This document shows, one piece after another, positions 1-13,193 of a stretch of 64,000 bases of DNA. The position numbers were made by a program, and so were the translations under genes. The notes beneath the pieces are model-generated. The model saw nothing but the letters and a program-made list of their open reading frames with translations. It was not told the DNA's origin and made no database searches. Each line of letters opens with the position of its first letter. Position 1 is the first letter of the stretch. The DNA is from Alopecurus myosuroides (taxonomy: Eukaryota > Streptophyta > Magnoliopsida > Poales > Poaceae). The stretch covers positions 46,388,477-46,452,476 of the forward strand of contig CM054059.1 in the NCBI GenBank assembly GCA_028641055.1. Direction: 5' to 3'.

Positions 1-610
1 CGGTGGCTCAGGCATGTTGTTCCTTGTTGGAGGCATCCTGAATTGAAATTCATTTTAGCACAACAATAGGAAGTGATAGACTTAGCAACTGAAAGAGAGA
101 TTATTCCGACGCATGAATAGATAACCAACAGGTACATCATAGGTTCGAATACATCAGAATCTCACACCATAAATGGTTCGAAAACGAAAGGATAACTAGA
201 CATAGCTAGGAATGCATACATCGGTACTCAGCTATGAGCATGGGAGTACAGCTTTTGATTGGCGCGGTAGAAGAGTTGAAGTTGAAAACAACAACAAGAT
301 TTCAACGGACGAAGGGTTATTTAAAAGAACAGGATATTGAAGCAACATCGGGAAAACGAGACCGAAAACCCGAGGTACTACGGAGAACCCAAAACACGTG
401 AAATCCTAACTTGAAAGTTTAGGTGAGAAGGGAAAAAATCAACGTTGCACTTCCTTACCATAAAAAGGGAGGGAGGGTGGGGAAAAGAAGAAAAAGAACA
501 GATTTCCTACTCTCACGTTTCATTTTTCCTATATAGCTACAAAATAGTTTCTAGACTCAAACTGCGACCAGTAAAAGGGATCCTACAGGCAGACAGGCTC
601 TGATACCATT
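1..610 (-). mobile_element. Internal 5' region of an LTR retrotransposon
   Basis: This is the untranslated leader of a minus-strand LTR retrotransposon whose 5' LTR lies immediately to the right (611-5091). The link is the primer binding site at 597-608. No gag reading frame is visible in these 610 bases, so the coding part, if any, lies outside the window to the left. The sequence is purine-rich and otherwise featureless. Confidence 0.6.
597..608 (-). other. Primer binding site, initiator tRNA-Met type
   Basis: Read on the minus strand the site is tggtatcagagc, an exact complement of the 3' end of plant initiator tRNA-Met. It lies two bases from the TG/CA terminus of the adjoining LTR, where reverse transcription would be primed. 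It fixes both the orientation (minus) and the inner boundary of the LTR. Confidence 0.85.
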
Positions 611-3600
611 TGTCGCACCCTGACTTCTAGGGGATACTCATCGGGCTGAACTGGATAGCAGATGCTTGGATTATGGGGCATACCTGCTCCCACGTCCTAG
701 CTTCCTAGTAGGCCAGCGCTTATGCGCGACAACACAAGCTCTGCTATTCCATCTTCGATGTAAACTATCCACTAGAGATCAAAGGCACTACTGTCGACGT
801 ACTTCATATCAATCACGCATGGTACGTCAACAACGTTAAACGGAATGATACCACAACATATCTCTAAGACACAAAAGATTGAAATAAGGTTGCAAATAGC
901 CTTCACTAAGGCAGAGAATAGCAAATACACTCATCCAGAGGACACTTGTCCCAACATAGCATCATTACATCAGCGGAAGCAAACAAGGTGTCTGAGTACA
1001 GACAAATCCAAAAGGCTTAAGAAGCCGGGGAAAATAAAGAAGACGAAACCCATCCACGTAGGTCCTGGATCCTGCCCGGGGTCCAGCTATCTACTCGTCT
1101 GCAGTCTCGTCGAACTCCACGAAGTAGCCATCCTGGTGATCATCGTAGCCGTAGTCGTAGTCTGCGTAAACCACAGCCCCAACGGGGTCAGTACATCCAA
1201 GTACTGGCAAGCAAGACTCACACTTCATCAAAGAGTTACCCGTCAACACAAGCATAGATGCTTGGGATCAACGGAAGAATAGGTGATGTAAAAGCTGCAG
1301 CGGGCTGCTCTAACCAACTACAGAGATAACTACAAGTTCCGGCTAACAAAGGAAGATAAGATCGAGGATTGTAACCAACTGAAAGATAACTTCAACCAAA
1401 CCCATCCTGGATCTCGCCCCTTATCCGAAGAAGCAATCCGAGGATAACTCACACAATTGGATTAAAGATGAATCAAGTTATTGTGTGAATAAACCTATTA
1501 CTAGTCAAGTTATTAATCATTGGGTGTAATATGGTTAATCATTATGTTTAAGTTGTCCTGAGTACTTGTTAGCCAGTACTTTCACCAAGTAGTCCATAAC
1601 CGCGGAAAACACGGCTTCTCGAGAAGATTATCCCTGCAGGGTTGCACCAATTTAGCCGTACACGTATGAATAACCCGCCAGATGGGAGATCACCCCACCA
1701 AGAGGGGCACTCAACACAACCCAACCCTTCTTCGCATCAAGCCCAAAGCACCTTGGGCGCACGGCTAATCGAGCCCAGAAGAAAATGGACCCTCATAGCA
1801 CTCTAAGAACGTGTCCCCCTATATGCCGACTACGAAAGTTCCACCCTGCGCTGGGCTCGCAAAAACATGCATGTGGCAAATGCAAAACACGAACTAAATG
1901 AGGCGATTTGGACGAGATGCGAATCGGGTCAAATTGAGGGGGGCGCCCATACTCGCTTCCCACATGCGGGTAGTGCGCTTATCATGGATCAGTAGACAAG
2001 ACCCTTTTCCTATTAGGGTCGACACTAGCAGGCCTCAAAACCACACAGGGCTTCCTGCCGGTGCCTTATCATCAAATTATTATTATTACCATTAGCATTA
2101 ACAGGATTGATTAATTAACATCGAGCCCCCGGAACAACAATAAGATAGTAAAAGAAGTAACCGACAACAGACTCGAGCAAAAGCAACCCTAAGCATGCTA
2201 GGTAAGACTAAGGCAACAAGCAAGGGGTGTTAGGTATGGAGGTGAGGCAATATCATTGGTTCAGGGTATCATGTGATAGGTTCGGAGAGCAAGCAACGAT
2301 ACATAGGGCTAGCAAAAGTAGACAAAGGATAGTATCGACAACAAGTGTGGAAAGGAACTCGATGATTCATGTGAGTGATAACTTGCCTGGAAGCTCAACA
2401 GCCTGGTACTGAGCTAAATCCTCAGAAGGGGTGTCGTAAGTCTCGTCGGGCTCAGCGTCGTCGTCTAAAGCGAGAAGAAGCAAACACCCAATCGAAGGAG
2501 ACGAACAATCAATAACAGAATATAATGCACAATCATGGGATGATGCATGTCATTTGATTGATGCATCAAAATAACCTATTTGACATGAAAACACAATTTA
2601 AATGGATCCATATGCAAGATGAATTGCATATGGATGCACTTGGTTAAGGTTGAAGCAATGATCTACAATTAATTAACATGGGCAAGTTGTTTAGCATGAT
2701 GCATGCATGATGAAAACAATAATGTAACAACATTAGATGCAAATGGAATGATAGTTAACAAGTTAAGAATTTATTTATTAGGGTTGGGAAATTTTTTGGT
2801 TACTTAATGATGTTACACAAATAGTGGTTGTTTTCATCAAGTTAAATTGTTCAAAACAAATGACAAAGTTGAGATTTGAAAAGGTTATGTTTTTCTGGTT
2901 TGAAAACATATTTTACATGTTCAAGAATAATTTAATTTGAGCAAGTTATGATTTTAGCAATTTTAAATGAATTAAACAAGGTTTAAATTGTTTAGGCAAT
3001 TTAAATTATTCAAACCATGAAACAAAAATTATATTTGAATAGGTGGTTCAAAATGGTGTGGAAAACATATTTTATTTGCAACATTTGGATTAAGAATGAA
3101 TTAGTTATTGATTTTATCAAATTGCAATTGAATTGTTTGAATTCAAATTTGAATTGCATTTTGGAATTTCAAAACAGTAAACAAATGATACCAAAAGATA
3201 GAGAATTAAATTTAGAGTAGTGTGCATATTTTATTTTCATCATTTGAGTTTATAAAATAAAATTTATAAGGTTTTTAAAACCAGGGACCAATCTGTTAAA
3301 TAAAAGGACCAGTTTTTAAAACAGAAAGTTAAAATAAACGTTTGTTACCGCACCCAGGGCTACCCCAGACACTGCCAGGGGGCCCAGGGCCTCGCTGTGC
3401 TTGCGTGGCTACCAGGGAGGCTGACAGGGGGCCCTCCCTGTCAGCACTTGGTGCAAAAAGTGTGGGAAATATCCCGAGCGAGGCCAGGGGTCGAACCCTG
3501 GACCTCACCCTTGCGCTGCTGTGCTCTAACCAGTGGGGTGGATTGCGTTCCTTGTCAGTTAACCACGCGCGGACAGGTTAACGTTGCTATGCGAATTACT

Positions 3601-5091
3601 GAACTTAACTGACGAAACAAACGACTGAAACTTTGTCAGAGTTAGAAGCTCGCCGGCGGGAACAACGCGGCCGTGCTTGTGGTTGCTGGACGCAGCACGG
3701 TGCGTGCGGGTGGTAGCGCTAGCGTGCGAGCAACAGAGAGGAGGGGGAAGAGAACGGTGGAGGCTCACCGTGGGGTTTGCCGCGGTGGAGCTCGACGACA
3801 GAGGTGACTGCCGCGGCGGTGACGAAGATGGCGGCGAAGATCCCCGACGCGCACGGGCTAGCTGTGGTGTCCAACAGAGAGAGGAGGTGACGGTGGTTTG
3901 TTTCCCGCGATCAGATCATGACGAGGGTCCCTGCATCAATGACGGCGATCACGGGTTCAGCGATGGCGCCACGATGGCCGGAGACGTTGAGGACCGCGGC
4001 GTCAAATCAGAGGCTTACCGCGGCCGAGTAGATGTCAAAGATGTAGAGGAAGGAGAGGGGAAACGAGTTCGGGGTTTAGGTAGGGTGGAGGAGGGACATG
4101 GTGGCCGCGGTGGTCGGAGTTTCAGCGCGGGTGACCTCCGGCGAGGTGACAGCAGAGAGGGAAACGCGCCGTGGAGAGGAAAAACGGCGGCGCCTCGAAG
4201 GGAGAGAGACCTAGGGTTAGCCTAGGGCTGCGCGCTGTGCCCTAGGGCTCTTATAGGGTGCACGGGCACCGGATCGGCCGTCGCTGCGGCACGGCTGCCG
4301 CCGTGGCACCGCGCGATGCGCGCCGTACACGGGAGAGAAGGTGGGGGCGCGCTGCGAAGGGGTACCGGGCCGCTGCGGGCTGGCTGCGCGCTAGTTAGAG
4401 GGTTAGGTGGGTTGGGCTGGGTAGTTAGGTGCTGCGCGCACGTTTTTCTTCTTTTTTCTATTTTCTGCTTTTCTGTTTTTTTGTAGCAAATAGAATTGGA
4501 AGGAAAAGATAGGGTTTAGAGTTTAGAAAAATTTGGAAAAATTCAGGTGAGTTTGTTAGTTCAACATCTACCACTTTACAACTTAAGTTTTTGGAAATTC
4601 AAATTTAGTTGTTGTTTTTGCAAAATGGTTTGAATTGGAATAAATTGCAAATTAATTGATTAATATTTGAAAACAACAAGTTTAATAGGGTGAACCCTAT
4701 TATTCATTGGATTAAAATATTAGAATGGTTTGGTAGTTTTCATGACTTGGAATTTGGTGCTGTTTGAATTTGAATTTGAGTTTTTAAATGTGATTTGGAT
4801 TTAATTGATTGAATAAAACCATTAATTTAACAAGTGAGCATTATGGAATAAAAAGAAAACACTTTGGTTGTTTTTATTTGTGATTTTTATTTCAAATGTT
4901 GTAAGAGAGCAAGTATGAAACAAATGTTTGAAAATAGGTTGAATTTCAAATGTGAAAACAATTAAGAACAGATGCAAAAACAATTAGTAAACAATGCAAA
5001 CAAATAAATAAACATGATGACATGATGCAATACTTGAATTAAACAAGAAACAAAACATTCTAGGGGGTATTTTCATACTTGGGATGTTACA
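611..5091 (-). repeat. 5' LTR, about 4.5 kb
   Basis: On the minus strand the LTR starts TGTAACATCCC (right edge 5091) and ends ...GGGTGCGACA (left edge 611), followed by the tRNA-Met primer site. It has AT-rich ends and a GC-rich core (about 3340-4430). No conserved reading frame is seen; the open frames in the GC-rich core look incidental. About 4.5 kb is long for an LTR, as in some large non-autonomous Triticeae elements. The right edge was placed on the TGTAACATCCC motif, not on a second LTR copy, so it is an inference. Confidence 0.65.
3482..3548 (-). other. tRNA-like segment inside the LTR
   Basis: On the minus strand this stretch holds ggttagagc, like a tRNA D-arm, followed about 40 bases on by ggttcgacccc, which matches the pol III B-box consensus (GGTTCGANNCC). 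The latter sits in a short hairpin with ccaggg/ccctgg arms. The anticodon arm is not canonical, so this is not called a functional tRNA. Confidence 0.3.
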
Positions 5092-5092
5092 C

Positions 5093-5983
5093 CCACAAAG
5101 ACTCGATAACACGCGGACACATGTTCGTGTACTTACTGAACAATAACTAACAACGAGATCGTGTATGTCCATGATGGCTCTTGTATTTCCGAAGAACAAG
5201 GGAACCTTATAAGTTACTCATTACATGTATCCCCTTAACTTCATGATACCAATGATATCATGAGTGAGACTATGTGATCTGGTCTGATCAAACTCTTTGA
5301 TCATAACACATAAAAACCGTTTACCGATATCATTCTCTTTTCTCATCCATATCTTTGATGACCCTGTGATAAATCACATTGTGTCTGGCTAGACGATATG
5401 TCATTGATGATACTGAGAGGACCTAGAGAATGTTTCTCTCTATCGTCTAGAGGAGTTAAGTACTAGTCTTGAACGATCTCAGTTCCATTACACTTTCTAG
5501 GTTGTACCAAGACATCAATGTTATTGTCCCCAGTTACGACAAGATGGTTGATGATATCCAAAGTATAACTTTTGATCATGCGGTCACTATATATTCTCAT
5601 AGTATAAGAATTATAGTCAATGTTAACTTCATATGTATTTGCTAAAATACATAATGATTGCTTAGTCTCTTTTAGCAACAACATACATTTGGGGTGGTTC
5701 AGTACTACTGTTACCCTAACAATAAATTCTTATGTTTTCCTAGACTGTCTTAAATCGATGATCAAGAAAACATGATCATCTCAGAAAACATAAGCTAATC
5801 TCAGAGACAAGATTAGGAACTCTTGTTTGTTTATGTTTTCACACCCGCACAAAGATTTTCCTTTGAAAACTCACTTTTCAAGTTCTATAGAAGTTGTAGC
5901 ATGATGACATAAACTTAATTCTAAACTTGGACATAGAATAATAACCGAATATTATTGTCTCTAGGGCATACCTCCAATAGGAC
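5093..5983 (-). repeat. Degraded Copia-type LTR fragment
   Basis: Read on the minus strand, the right end begins ctattggaggtatgcccta followed by gagacaataata. This resembles the start of BARE1/Angela-type Copia LTRs of Triticeae (terminal TGTTGGAA...ATGCCCTAGAGGCAATAATA). The left part carries the matching LTR-tail sequence (gtaatgagtaacttataagg on the minus strand). There is no coding capacity. Family assignment is from memory of the consensus and is moderate. Confidence 0.5.
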
Positions 5984-6415
5984 CTAGCTAGAAGACAGGA
6001 CCCGACTCGGGTTTAGCTTAGTATACGAGATAGAGGCCTCCTAACTTGGAAGGCACGAAGGGCTGAGAAGACTTAGCGTAGGACTACGACTATGGGTAGA
6101 ACTCTCTTGTAAAGTAAGGAACCCGACCATTATATAAGGGGGCTTATGAGTTGTAGAAAAAATTTCTAAGTCATAACAATAGCACGCTCGATACATTGGA
6201 AAACATAATTCCTTCTTTTAATAGAGAATTTAATCATCAATAGCAATCTAGCATGAGTAGATTTTACCCTCAATAGAGGTGTCAAACCTAGATAAAATCG
6301 CGTATCTCGTTCCCGACTTAACCCTTTAAAGGTTTTGTCTAATAGAAATGCCCTCACAACTAAGTTCTCCTATGAGGACACTTGCCGTGACAACCCCACG
6401 ATAGTATGTCGGTGT
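5984..6415 (+). repeat. Degraded LTR fragment with TATA box
   Basis: This resembles the promoter-bearing part of a Gypsy LTR. A TATA-like tatataagg at 6131-6139 lies in a context of short direct GC-rich motifs, and the block closes near cgtgacaaccc, a typical LTR tail. No partner LTR is present in the window. Confidence 0.35.
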
Positions 6416-7150
6416 ATGAAGATGAAATGGATTAGCGTTATTCGAAAATTCGCCTTCCAGGCCTGACAAAGTCCCTTTAATCCACGCTCATATGGTGTTA
6501 GGACATCAGACGGTCTTCACGCACAAGAACCCCAGGCCCACCTGTCGGCGATGGAGATTTCGAACCTCCCTAGATTGCGCCTCCATGATCGGAACCGCCT
6601 CCGTCATATTTTCCCCACCCTTAATCATGGATTACGGTTCGTCGTAGTCCTTAAGAATTTCCAGAGACCTTGATACCCCGCAAGCCTTGACAAGGTCCGA
6701 CGGGAAGATCTGAACGAGGGCCGCCATAAGCGTGAACCTCGGCCTAGGGATCGAACCACGGCACCCCATCCTTGCCTTATCCTGCGGAATAACCCACCGA
6801 TAGGCAGTCACCATCGTCAACGACGCAGAACGAGGCATATGCGCATCTTCCGATGGAGGTGAAGCCGAAGACCCCGACCTAGTCCGACCCTGCACCCTGC
6901 ACAGAGAACACAAGTAACCCCATTTATCTTCCGATGATCATACTTCCCAGAAGCGGAAGGATGACGATGGGTATCGGCATCCTTCCAAAACCCTTGCAAT
7001 AGCTCCACCTCCGTCTTCCTCCCCCCCTTTTCATCACTGGAGTCCACTCCCGACCGACCACGGACCCGGGTCAAGATCTTCGAGCGCCATTTTGTGTGGA
7101 GACATGCGCCTCGTCGATCTCTCCCTCCTCTGACCAGTCCTATCGCTCCT
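6416..7150. other. Unassigned repeat-like sequence
   Basis: No gene could be recognised. Minus-strand frames of 93 and 119 codons overlap here (6632-7176) but show no known domain. It is probably the internal remnant of an older element into which the 7151-14785 retrotransposon inserted. Confidence 0.3.
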
Positions 7151-8796
7151 TGATACATCTCCAACGTATCTATCATTTTTTATGCTCCATGATCATATTA
7201 TGCCAATTGGTACATGTTTTCTCCCTTATTTATAGCATTTTTATACGTTTTCCGGGACTAACCTATTAACAATATGCCAAGTGTCAGTTCCCTGTTTTCT
7301 GTTGTTTTTGGTTTCAGAAAAGTTGTTCTCGAAACATTCTCGGAATTGGACCCCACAAAGCCCTAAGTGCCTATGTTCCCTGGAAGCATCCAGAAGACCG
7401 AAGGAGAGTCGAAGACGGGCACCAGGGGGGCCACACCATTGGGTGGCGCGACCCCCTTGGCCGCGCCAGCTATGGGTGTGGGCCCCCCAGGCCTCCACCG
7501 CCTTTTCTCTTTCGCTTGTTTATTCCCCCGGATGGAAAACCCTAAACACCTGATAAAAAATGCCCGAAAAGTTCCGCATCCGCCATCATCGTAAACCCTA
7601 GATCAGCGGGGTTCTGGAGCTGTCTCCCGGCACCCTGCCGGAAAAGAAATCATCACTGGAGTCTTCTACATCACCATGCCTGCCTCCGGAATGATGCGTG
7701 AGTAGTTAATCCTTGGACTACGTGTCCATATCAGTAGCTAGATGGTTGTCTTCTCCTCATATGCCTCCATGTTTAGATCTCGTGAGCTACCTATCATGAT
7801 CGAGATTGATCTTATGTAATTCTATATGTTGTTTTTGCTGGGATCCGATGAATATTGTACTTATGCCAAGTTGATTATAGTATTTATTGCATCATATGCT
7901 ATTTGTGATCTTGCATGCTTTCCGTTGCTAGTGGTTGCTCTGGCCAAGTAGTTGCTAGTGACTCCAAGAGGGAGTATTTATGCTAGATAGTGGGTTCATG
8001 TCTCCTTTTCGCCTGTGCTCGAGTGACAGAAACGTGACGAGGGAGGATGTGTTGTTGCTACTAGGGAGAAAACATCGGTGTGAGTGCCCGCGTGTACAAT
8101 CATTGCTTACATTACACACATTGTTTAATGCAGTTATCTGTTGCTTGCAACTTAATACCTAAGGGGGTTCAGATGATAAACTCAGGGTGGATTGTTAGTC
8201 ATAGATGCAGATGGATTTCGGTCTATGTATTTTTTTGTAATGCTGGCACTAAATATCATAGTAATCATGATGTTATAATATGCACTACGGTGGAATCTCT
8301 ATTTGTCAATTTCCCAGCTGTAATTTTTTCACCCAACATGCTATCTTTTATGGAGAGATACCACTAGTGAACCTATGAACCCCGGTCCATTTTCTTACAC
8401 TGTTAAACAAACCACACCAATTTCCTGCTTTCTTTACTTACTGCAAGCATACACCATTTTCCACACTATACGTCTAATCTTTGTTTTCAGCAAGACCGGT
8501 GAGATTGACAACCTCACTGTACCGTTGGGACAAAGTATTTTGGTTGTGTTGTGTGCAGGTTCCACGTTGTTGCTGACAACTGTGAGGCGCCATCACCACC
8601 GTCAGCGGCATCAACCTTTCTGATATCCTCTTCCTCCTACTAGATTGATAATCTTGGTTCTTAACTAAGGGAAATTATTACCGTTTGCTCATCAAACCCT
8701 CCTCTTGGGGTTCCCAACATGCCATTCATAGCAGCAAGAATTCCTGGCACCATCAAGGTGTAGCAAGGAATTTTTCTGTTGCCAACGCAAGCATCA
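7151..8796 (+). repeat. 5' LTR
   Basis: 1646 bp, TG...CA ends. It is colinear with 13194-14785 apart from a stretch of about 54 bp (around 7213-7266) that the other copy lacks, plus scattered substitutions. The several differences show the insertion is not recent. Confidence 0.85.
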
Positions 8797-8805
8797 AGGA
8801 ATTTC

Positions 8806-8822
8806 TGGCGATGTTGCCGGGG
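8806..8822 (+). other. Primer binding site, tRNA-Asp type
   Basis: The sequence tggcgatgttgccgggg matches the complement of the plant tRNA-Asp 3' end (tggcgccgttgccgggg) at 15 of 17 positions. It starts 10 bases after the LTR end. Confidence 0.7.
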
Positions 8823-8989
8823 AGGAAGAAGTTTTCTGGCAAAGGGGAGGCTGAATTTCTCCTCAAGGAACCTATTGGATTCAGCTGCTGGAGGTACCTC
8901 TATGTTCATCACGTTGGGCAATGCAACAAATCTTCTTGATGATATGATGATAAATTATTCAGCGTGACACACTTAGAGAGCTCCACAAG

Positions 8990-10504
8990 GTAAGAAGGTA
9001 AATTCTGTTGAGGAAACCTCCTCTTTGAGTGAAAGGCTTGATGCTATTATGTCTATGCTTATTAATGGAAAATCTCAAGTTGATCGAAATAATGTTCCTT
9101 TAGCCTCTTTGGTTGCTCAAGAAGAGCATGTTGATGTAAACTTTATTAGAAATAATAATTTTAAAAACATGCTTATATAAATAATTTTGGTAGAAACAAT
9201 TATAAGCCCTATCCTACTAATAGTGGTAGTGGTTATTCTTATGGTAGATCTGTAATGCCCAGTGAGGAAAGGATTGTAGAAGTTAAAAAGGCAACTAAGA
9301 ACTTTATGCAAATGCAATATGAACAAATCAACAAAATAAGTTTTTTACTAAAACTATGGAAGAACAATATGCTATGTTAAAAACTATTAGCCAACAAATT
9401 GGGAACTTAAATAGAGAAATTTCTGGTTTGCAAGGTAAAATTTCAACTGCCGAGGTGAGTATTTCGGCCCTGTTAGAGGCACAATTTTCTTTGATTAATA
9501 AAATGGCTGCTAAAACTGAGACCATTGAAGATAATCCTTTTGCTGCAACCAATTCCATCCAAGTTAAAATTCAAAATAATGTTAGGTTGATGGCTGATTT
9601 ACGTGCTAGGTGGGAAAAAGAAGATGAATTGGCTAGAAAGAACAATATTGCCAGAGTTTGCACTATCACAACTACTAGTAAAACTGAAGCTCCAAGTTCT
9701 AGTAAACCTCCTACTATCAATGGTAAAGTAGTTGGTGTTAATAAAGTCCCTACTCCTTTGGTGAAACGTGCTAAATTGCCTGAAATTGCTAAAACTGCTT
9801 CTAATAAAAGTGCTGAATTTTTTAGAGATATAGGAGATAATGGTCCCATTACTTTTGATGATAATAATTTTGATTTTTATGATTGCAATATCTCTGAAGT
9901 TATTATGTTTCTACAAAATCTTTCTAGAAGTCCCAATGCTAGTGCCATGAATATGGCCTTTATTGAACATATTACCAATGCTATCATAAAAATTAGGGAA
10001 GAAAAGTTGAAACTTGAAACATCTATCCTTAGGAAATTAGATGATGGTTGGGAGCCTATCATTAAGATAAAAGTAAATGATTTTTATTTCAATGATTTGT
10101 GTGATCTTGGTGCTAGTATCTCTGTTATGCCTCAAAATATTTATGATATGCTTGATCTACCACCGTTGGAACACTGTTATTTGGATGTTCATCTTGCTGA
10201 TAATGCTAAGAAGAAACCTCTTGGTAGAATTGATGATGTTCTTATTATGGTTAACAATAACCTTGTCCCTGTTGATTTTGTTGTTATGAACATTGAACGC
10301 AATGCTTCTTGTCCTATTGTTTTGGGAAGACCTTTTCTTAGAACTGTTGGTGCTATTATTGATATGAAAGAGGGGAGTATTAAATATCAATTCCCCCTCA
10401 AGAAAGGTATGGAACACTTTCCTAGAAAGAGGATGAAGCTACCTTTTGACTCTATTATTAGATCAAGTTATTATGTTGATGTCTCTTCACTTGAAAATAC
10501 TTGA
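8990..10504 (+). pseudogene. Retrotransposon gag-aspartic protease remnant
   Basis: The clear open part is 9356-10504 (382 codons). Its first half is polar and helical, as in the late gag region. The second half has a retropepsin-like fold with the catalytic motif CDLGAS (residues about 250-255), then SVMP, and a later VLGRPFLRT, which are the usual flanks of Gypsy proteases. The upstream stretch from about 8990 continues the gag frame (for example a glycine/tyrosine-rich GSGYSYG near 9223) but is broken by an in-frame stop and a shift near 9178. It would process the Gag polyprotein in virus-like particles. The protein simply ends after the protease with no fused pol, fitting a non-autonomous element. 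Confidence 0.75.
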
Positions 10505-13193
10505 GTTGCTTTCTATGCCTAGTTGAAAGGCGTTAAAGAAAAGCGCTACCGGGAGAGAACCCGTTTTATTTCTCCATTTTCATTCAGTTTTACTTTGTTT
10601 TCTTTTGTGTGCTTTGCACCTGGGTGTTCTCTATTTTCTTAGCAACCCTTATGTATCTTTTATTTTGTGTTTTTGTTGATCCAAGTAAAGCCTCTAGTGT
10701 AAAGTTGAGACTATATTTCGGATTTCTGCGCAGGAAACAGATTTCAGCTCTCCACTGTTAAATACGTATAAAATCACACAAAAATCAAAATGACCTGAGC
10801 TTTTTTGTTCTTAATCCTGGGTATATACGCAACGTTTCTTATTTTACCACTTTTTGATTTGAGAAACAGAAGATTTTCGAAAAAATCGATCTTTACCTGT
10901 TGTTCTGTTTTGACAGATTTCTGTCAATTATTGCATTTGCATCTTAATCTCTTTCTTTTGGTGTTATTTTGAGAAAAAGAGTTTTAAAAGAAGTTGTGAC
11001 AATAGATAATCTGTTTTTCAGTGCTAGGCTTGTGTTGAACTGAACCATGTGAATTTATTATTTCGATTGCTCTAACGTTACTGATGAAGATTGTGACAAG
11101 TTTGGTGTGAAGGAAGTTTTCAAGGGTCAAGAGAAGAGGATGATCTGATGTGATCACGAAGAGTGAAGAGCTTAAGCTTGGGGATGCCCCGGTGGTACAT
11201 CCCAGCAAATTCCAAGAAGACTCAAGCGTCTAATCTTGGGGATGCCCAAGGCATCCCCTTCTTCATCAACAAATTATCATGTAACTTCTGGTGAAACTAT
11301 ATTTTTATTCGGTCACACCTTATGAGCTTTACTGGGAGCGTCTTTTCTTTTTGGTTTTTTTATTTTTTTATTTTTACAATAAGCTTGGTTGGACCCCAAC
11401 ATTATTTTATTGGAGAGTGACACGCTCCACTTTTTCATGATAATACGTTGTATTCTTAGCCTTTGTCTGGCTGCTGCATTTATTTAGCTCCTGTTTTGCA
11501 TGCATCTCTTACCAGAACTGTTAGTTTTAGTAGTGTTATATGAGTACTCTCATGTTTGCTTGCTGTATCATAAAGAGTATTTTTGTTAAAACATATCTTA
11601 TTATATGGTGCTTGTTGGGAAAAGAAACTGCTGCTTGATGTAGAATTTATAATAGTGCTAGTAGAAGCTTGTATAGACTGTGGCTAGAACTTTTTCATGC
11701 CATGCTAAATGTTATTTTAGTTTTAAAGCCTTGTGGTTATTGAGTAGCATGAATATCCTTAAATAGCTGATAGCGTTTAGTATGTCTTGAAAGATTCATG
11801 AGTTGTTCTTGTCATAGTAAAGCATCACTATATGGTATTCTCTTTCGAATGTTTTACTTGGTTGACTTGGCGCATGCTCACACCATGTTTATGACTACGA
11901 ACCATTCACGAATAGCCTCCATGACCACTTAGTTTTTGAACTTGTGATACCGCTTATGCTTTAATTAATGATGCTTATGTCGTTGTGCATGATTATGGCT
12001 CTTATGCTCTCTTGATTTGTCGCTCCCAGTCTTTTGCTAGCCTTAACCTGTACTGAGTATGGAATTCTACTCGTGCATCCAAACTCGTTAAACCAAATTT
12101 TCCCATTGTGTACACCATACCTACATATATGTGGTATTTCACTACCACTCCAAGTAAATTGCTCATGTGTTACCTTTAAAACTTTCAAAATTACTCTTGT
12201 TTTGTGTTTTTGTTTTTGCTCATGAGGACACCAATAGAGAATCTTTATCTCACTTGTTGATTGGATTTCACACCCTGGACTACTGGCTTCATACGCTTGT
12301 CCAAATGATAGAAGAGCTGGCAGCGGGGTGCCCAGCCCCAAATTAATACAAACAAACTCTCTTCACTATTTTTGCCCCCTGATTTATCAGTCAAAGCATA
12401 ATTGTGTAAACAAAATAGAAAGAAGGACGACCTTCTACACCAGTTGCGTCCTTCACTATGGGAGCCGCTCTTGTGAATCCAGTTGGCTTGTGACGTACTG
12501 TATTGTCCGTTTACCATTCGTTGATATTAACATACACCTCTCCTAGAATATAGACACTCCTCCACTGTATGTGATTGTTGGCAGACACCCGAGGATTTGG
12601 TTAGCCATGGTTTATGAAAGATGGATGGCAGGAGTGTCAAACTTTCAATACCTCTGTTTAATAAAATAAAAAGCTCTAGCACATGAGTGATCCCTGCTTC
12701 CCTCTGCGAAGGGCCTTTCTTTTACTTTTATGATGAGTCTCCATCTTCTAACTTTATGCACAGTTTAGAGAGAATTTTCGCCATTCTGAGTTCTACGTGC
12801 ATTCGTCCCATAAACATCAATAATTACTTCATAATGTGGTCTTCCTCATCAACTTTGAAAATGTACTGGCATTTATGTTTTGTCCCACTCTTAAGGACTA
12901 GCAAAATACCACTTTTCCATGCTTTCTCTATACCTGAAACAAATGTTTATTTTTGTTTGCATTATTATCCATGATCTTTTATTTAAGATACTCTTCATGG
13001 TGCAAAGTGATTGCTATGATTTATTATTAAAGTTCTATTTATCATGTTTGTGTTTGAAGTTCTATGATCTCAGCATACATATGCTTTTACATTATAATGA
13101 TCCCGTTTATGATAGTAGCATGTCACCTAAGAAATTATTGTGTTTTATCATTTACCTACTCGAGGACGAGTAGGAACTAAGCTTGGGGATGCT
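10505..13193 (+). other. Non-coding internal region of the retrotransposon
   Basis: 2.7 kb without a conserved frame. It contains two copies of a cttggggatgccc motif (11169 and 11239) and ends with gaactaagcttggggatgct just before the 3' LTR, the likely plus-strand priming region. No reverse transcriptase motif (YxDD) was found in any frame. Confidence 0.6.

Noticed and set aside
3482..3548. Functional tRNA gene
   Set aside because: The B-box is good but acceptor and anticodon stems do not form; reported only as tRNA-like.
845..4225. Open frames of 145 and 182 codons in the long LTR
   Set aside because: They lie within a GC-rich or low-complexity LTR, have no known domain and no typical gene context; treated as chance frames.
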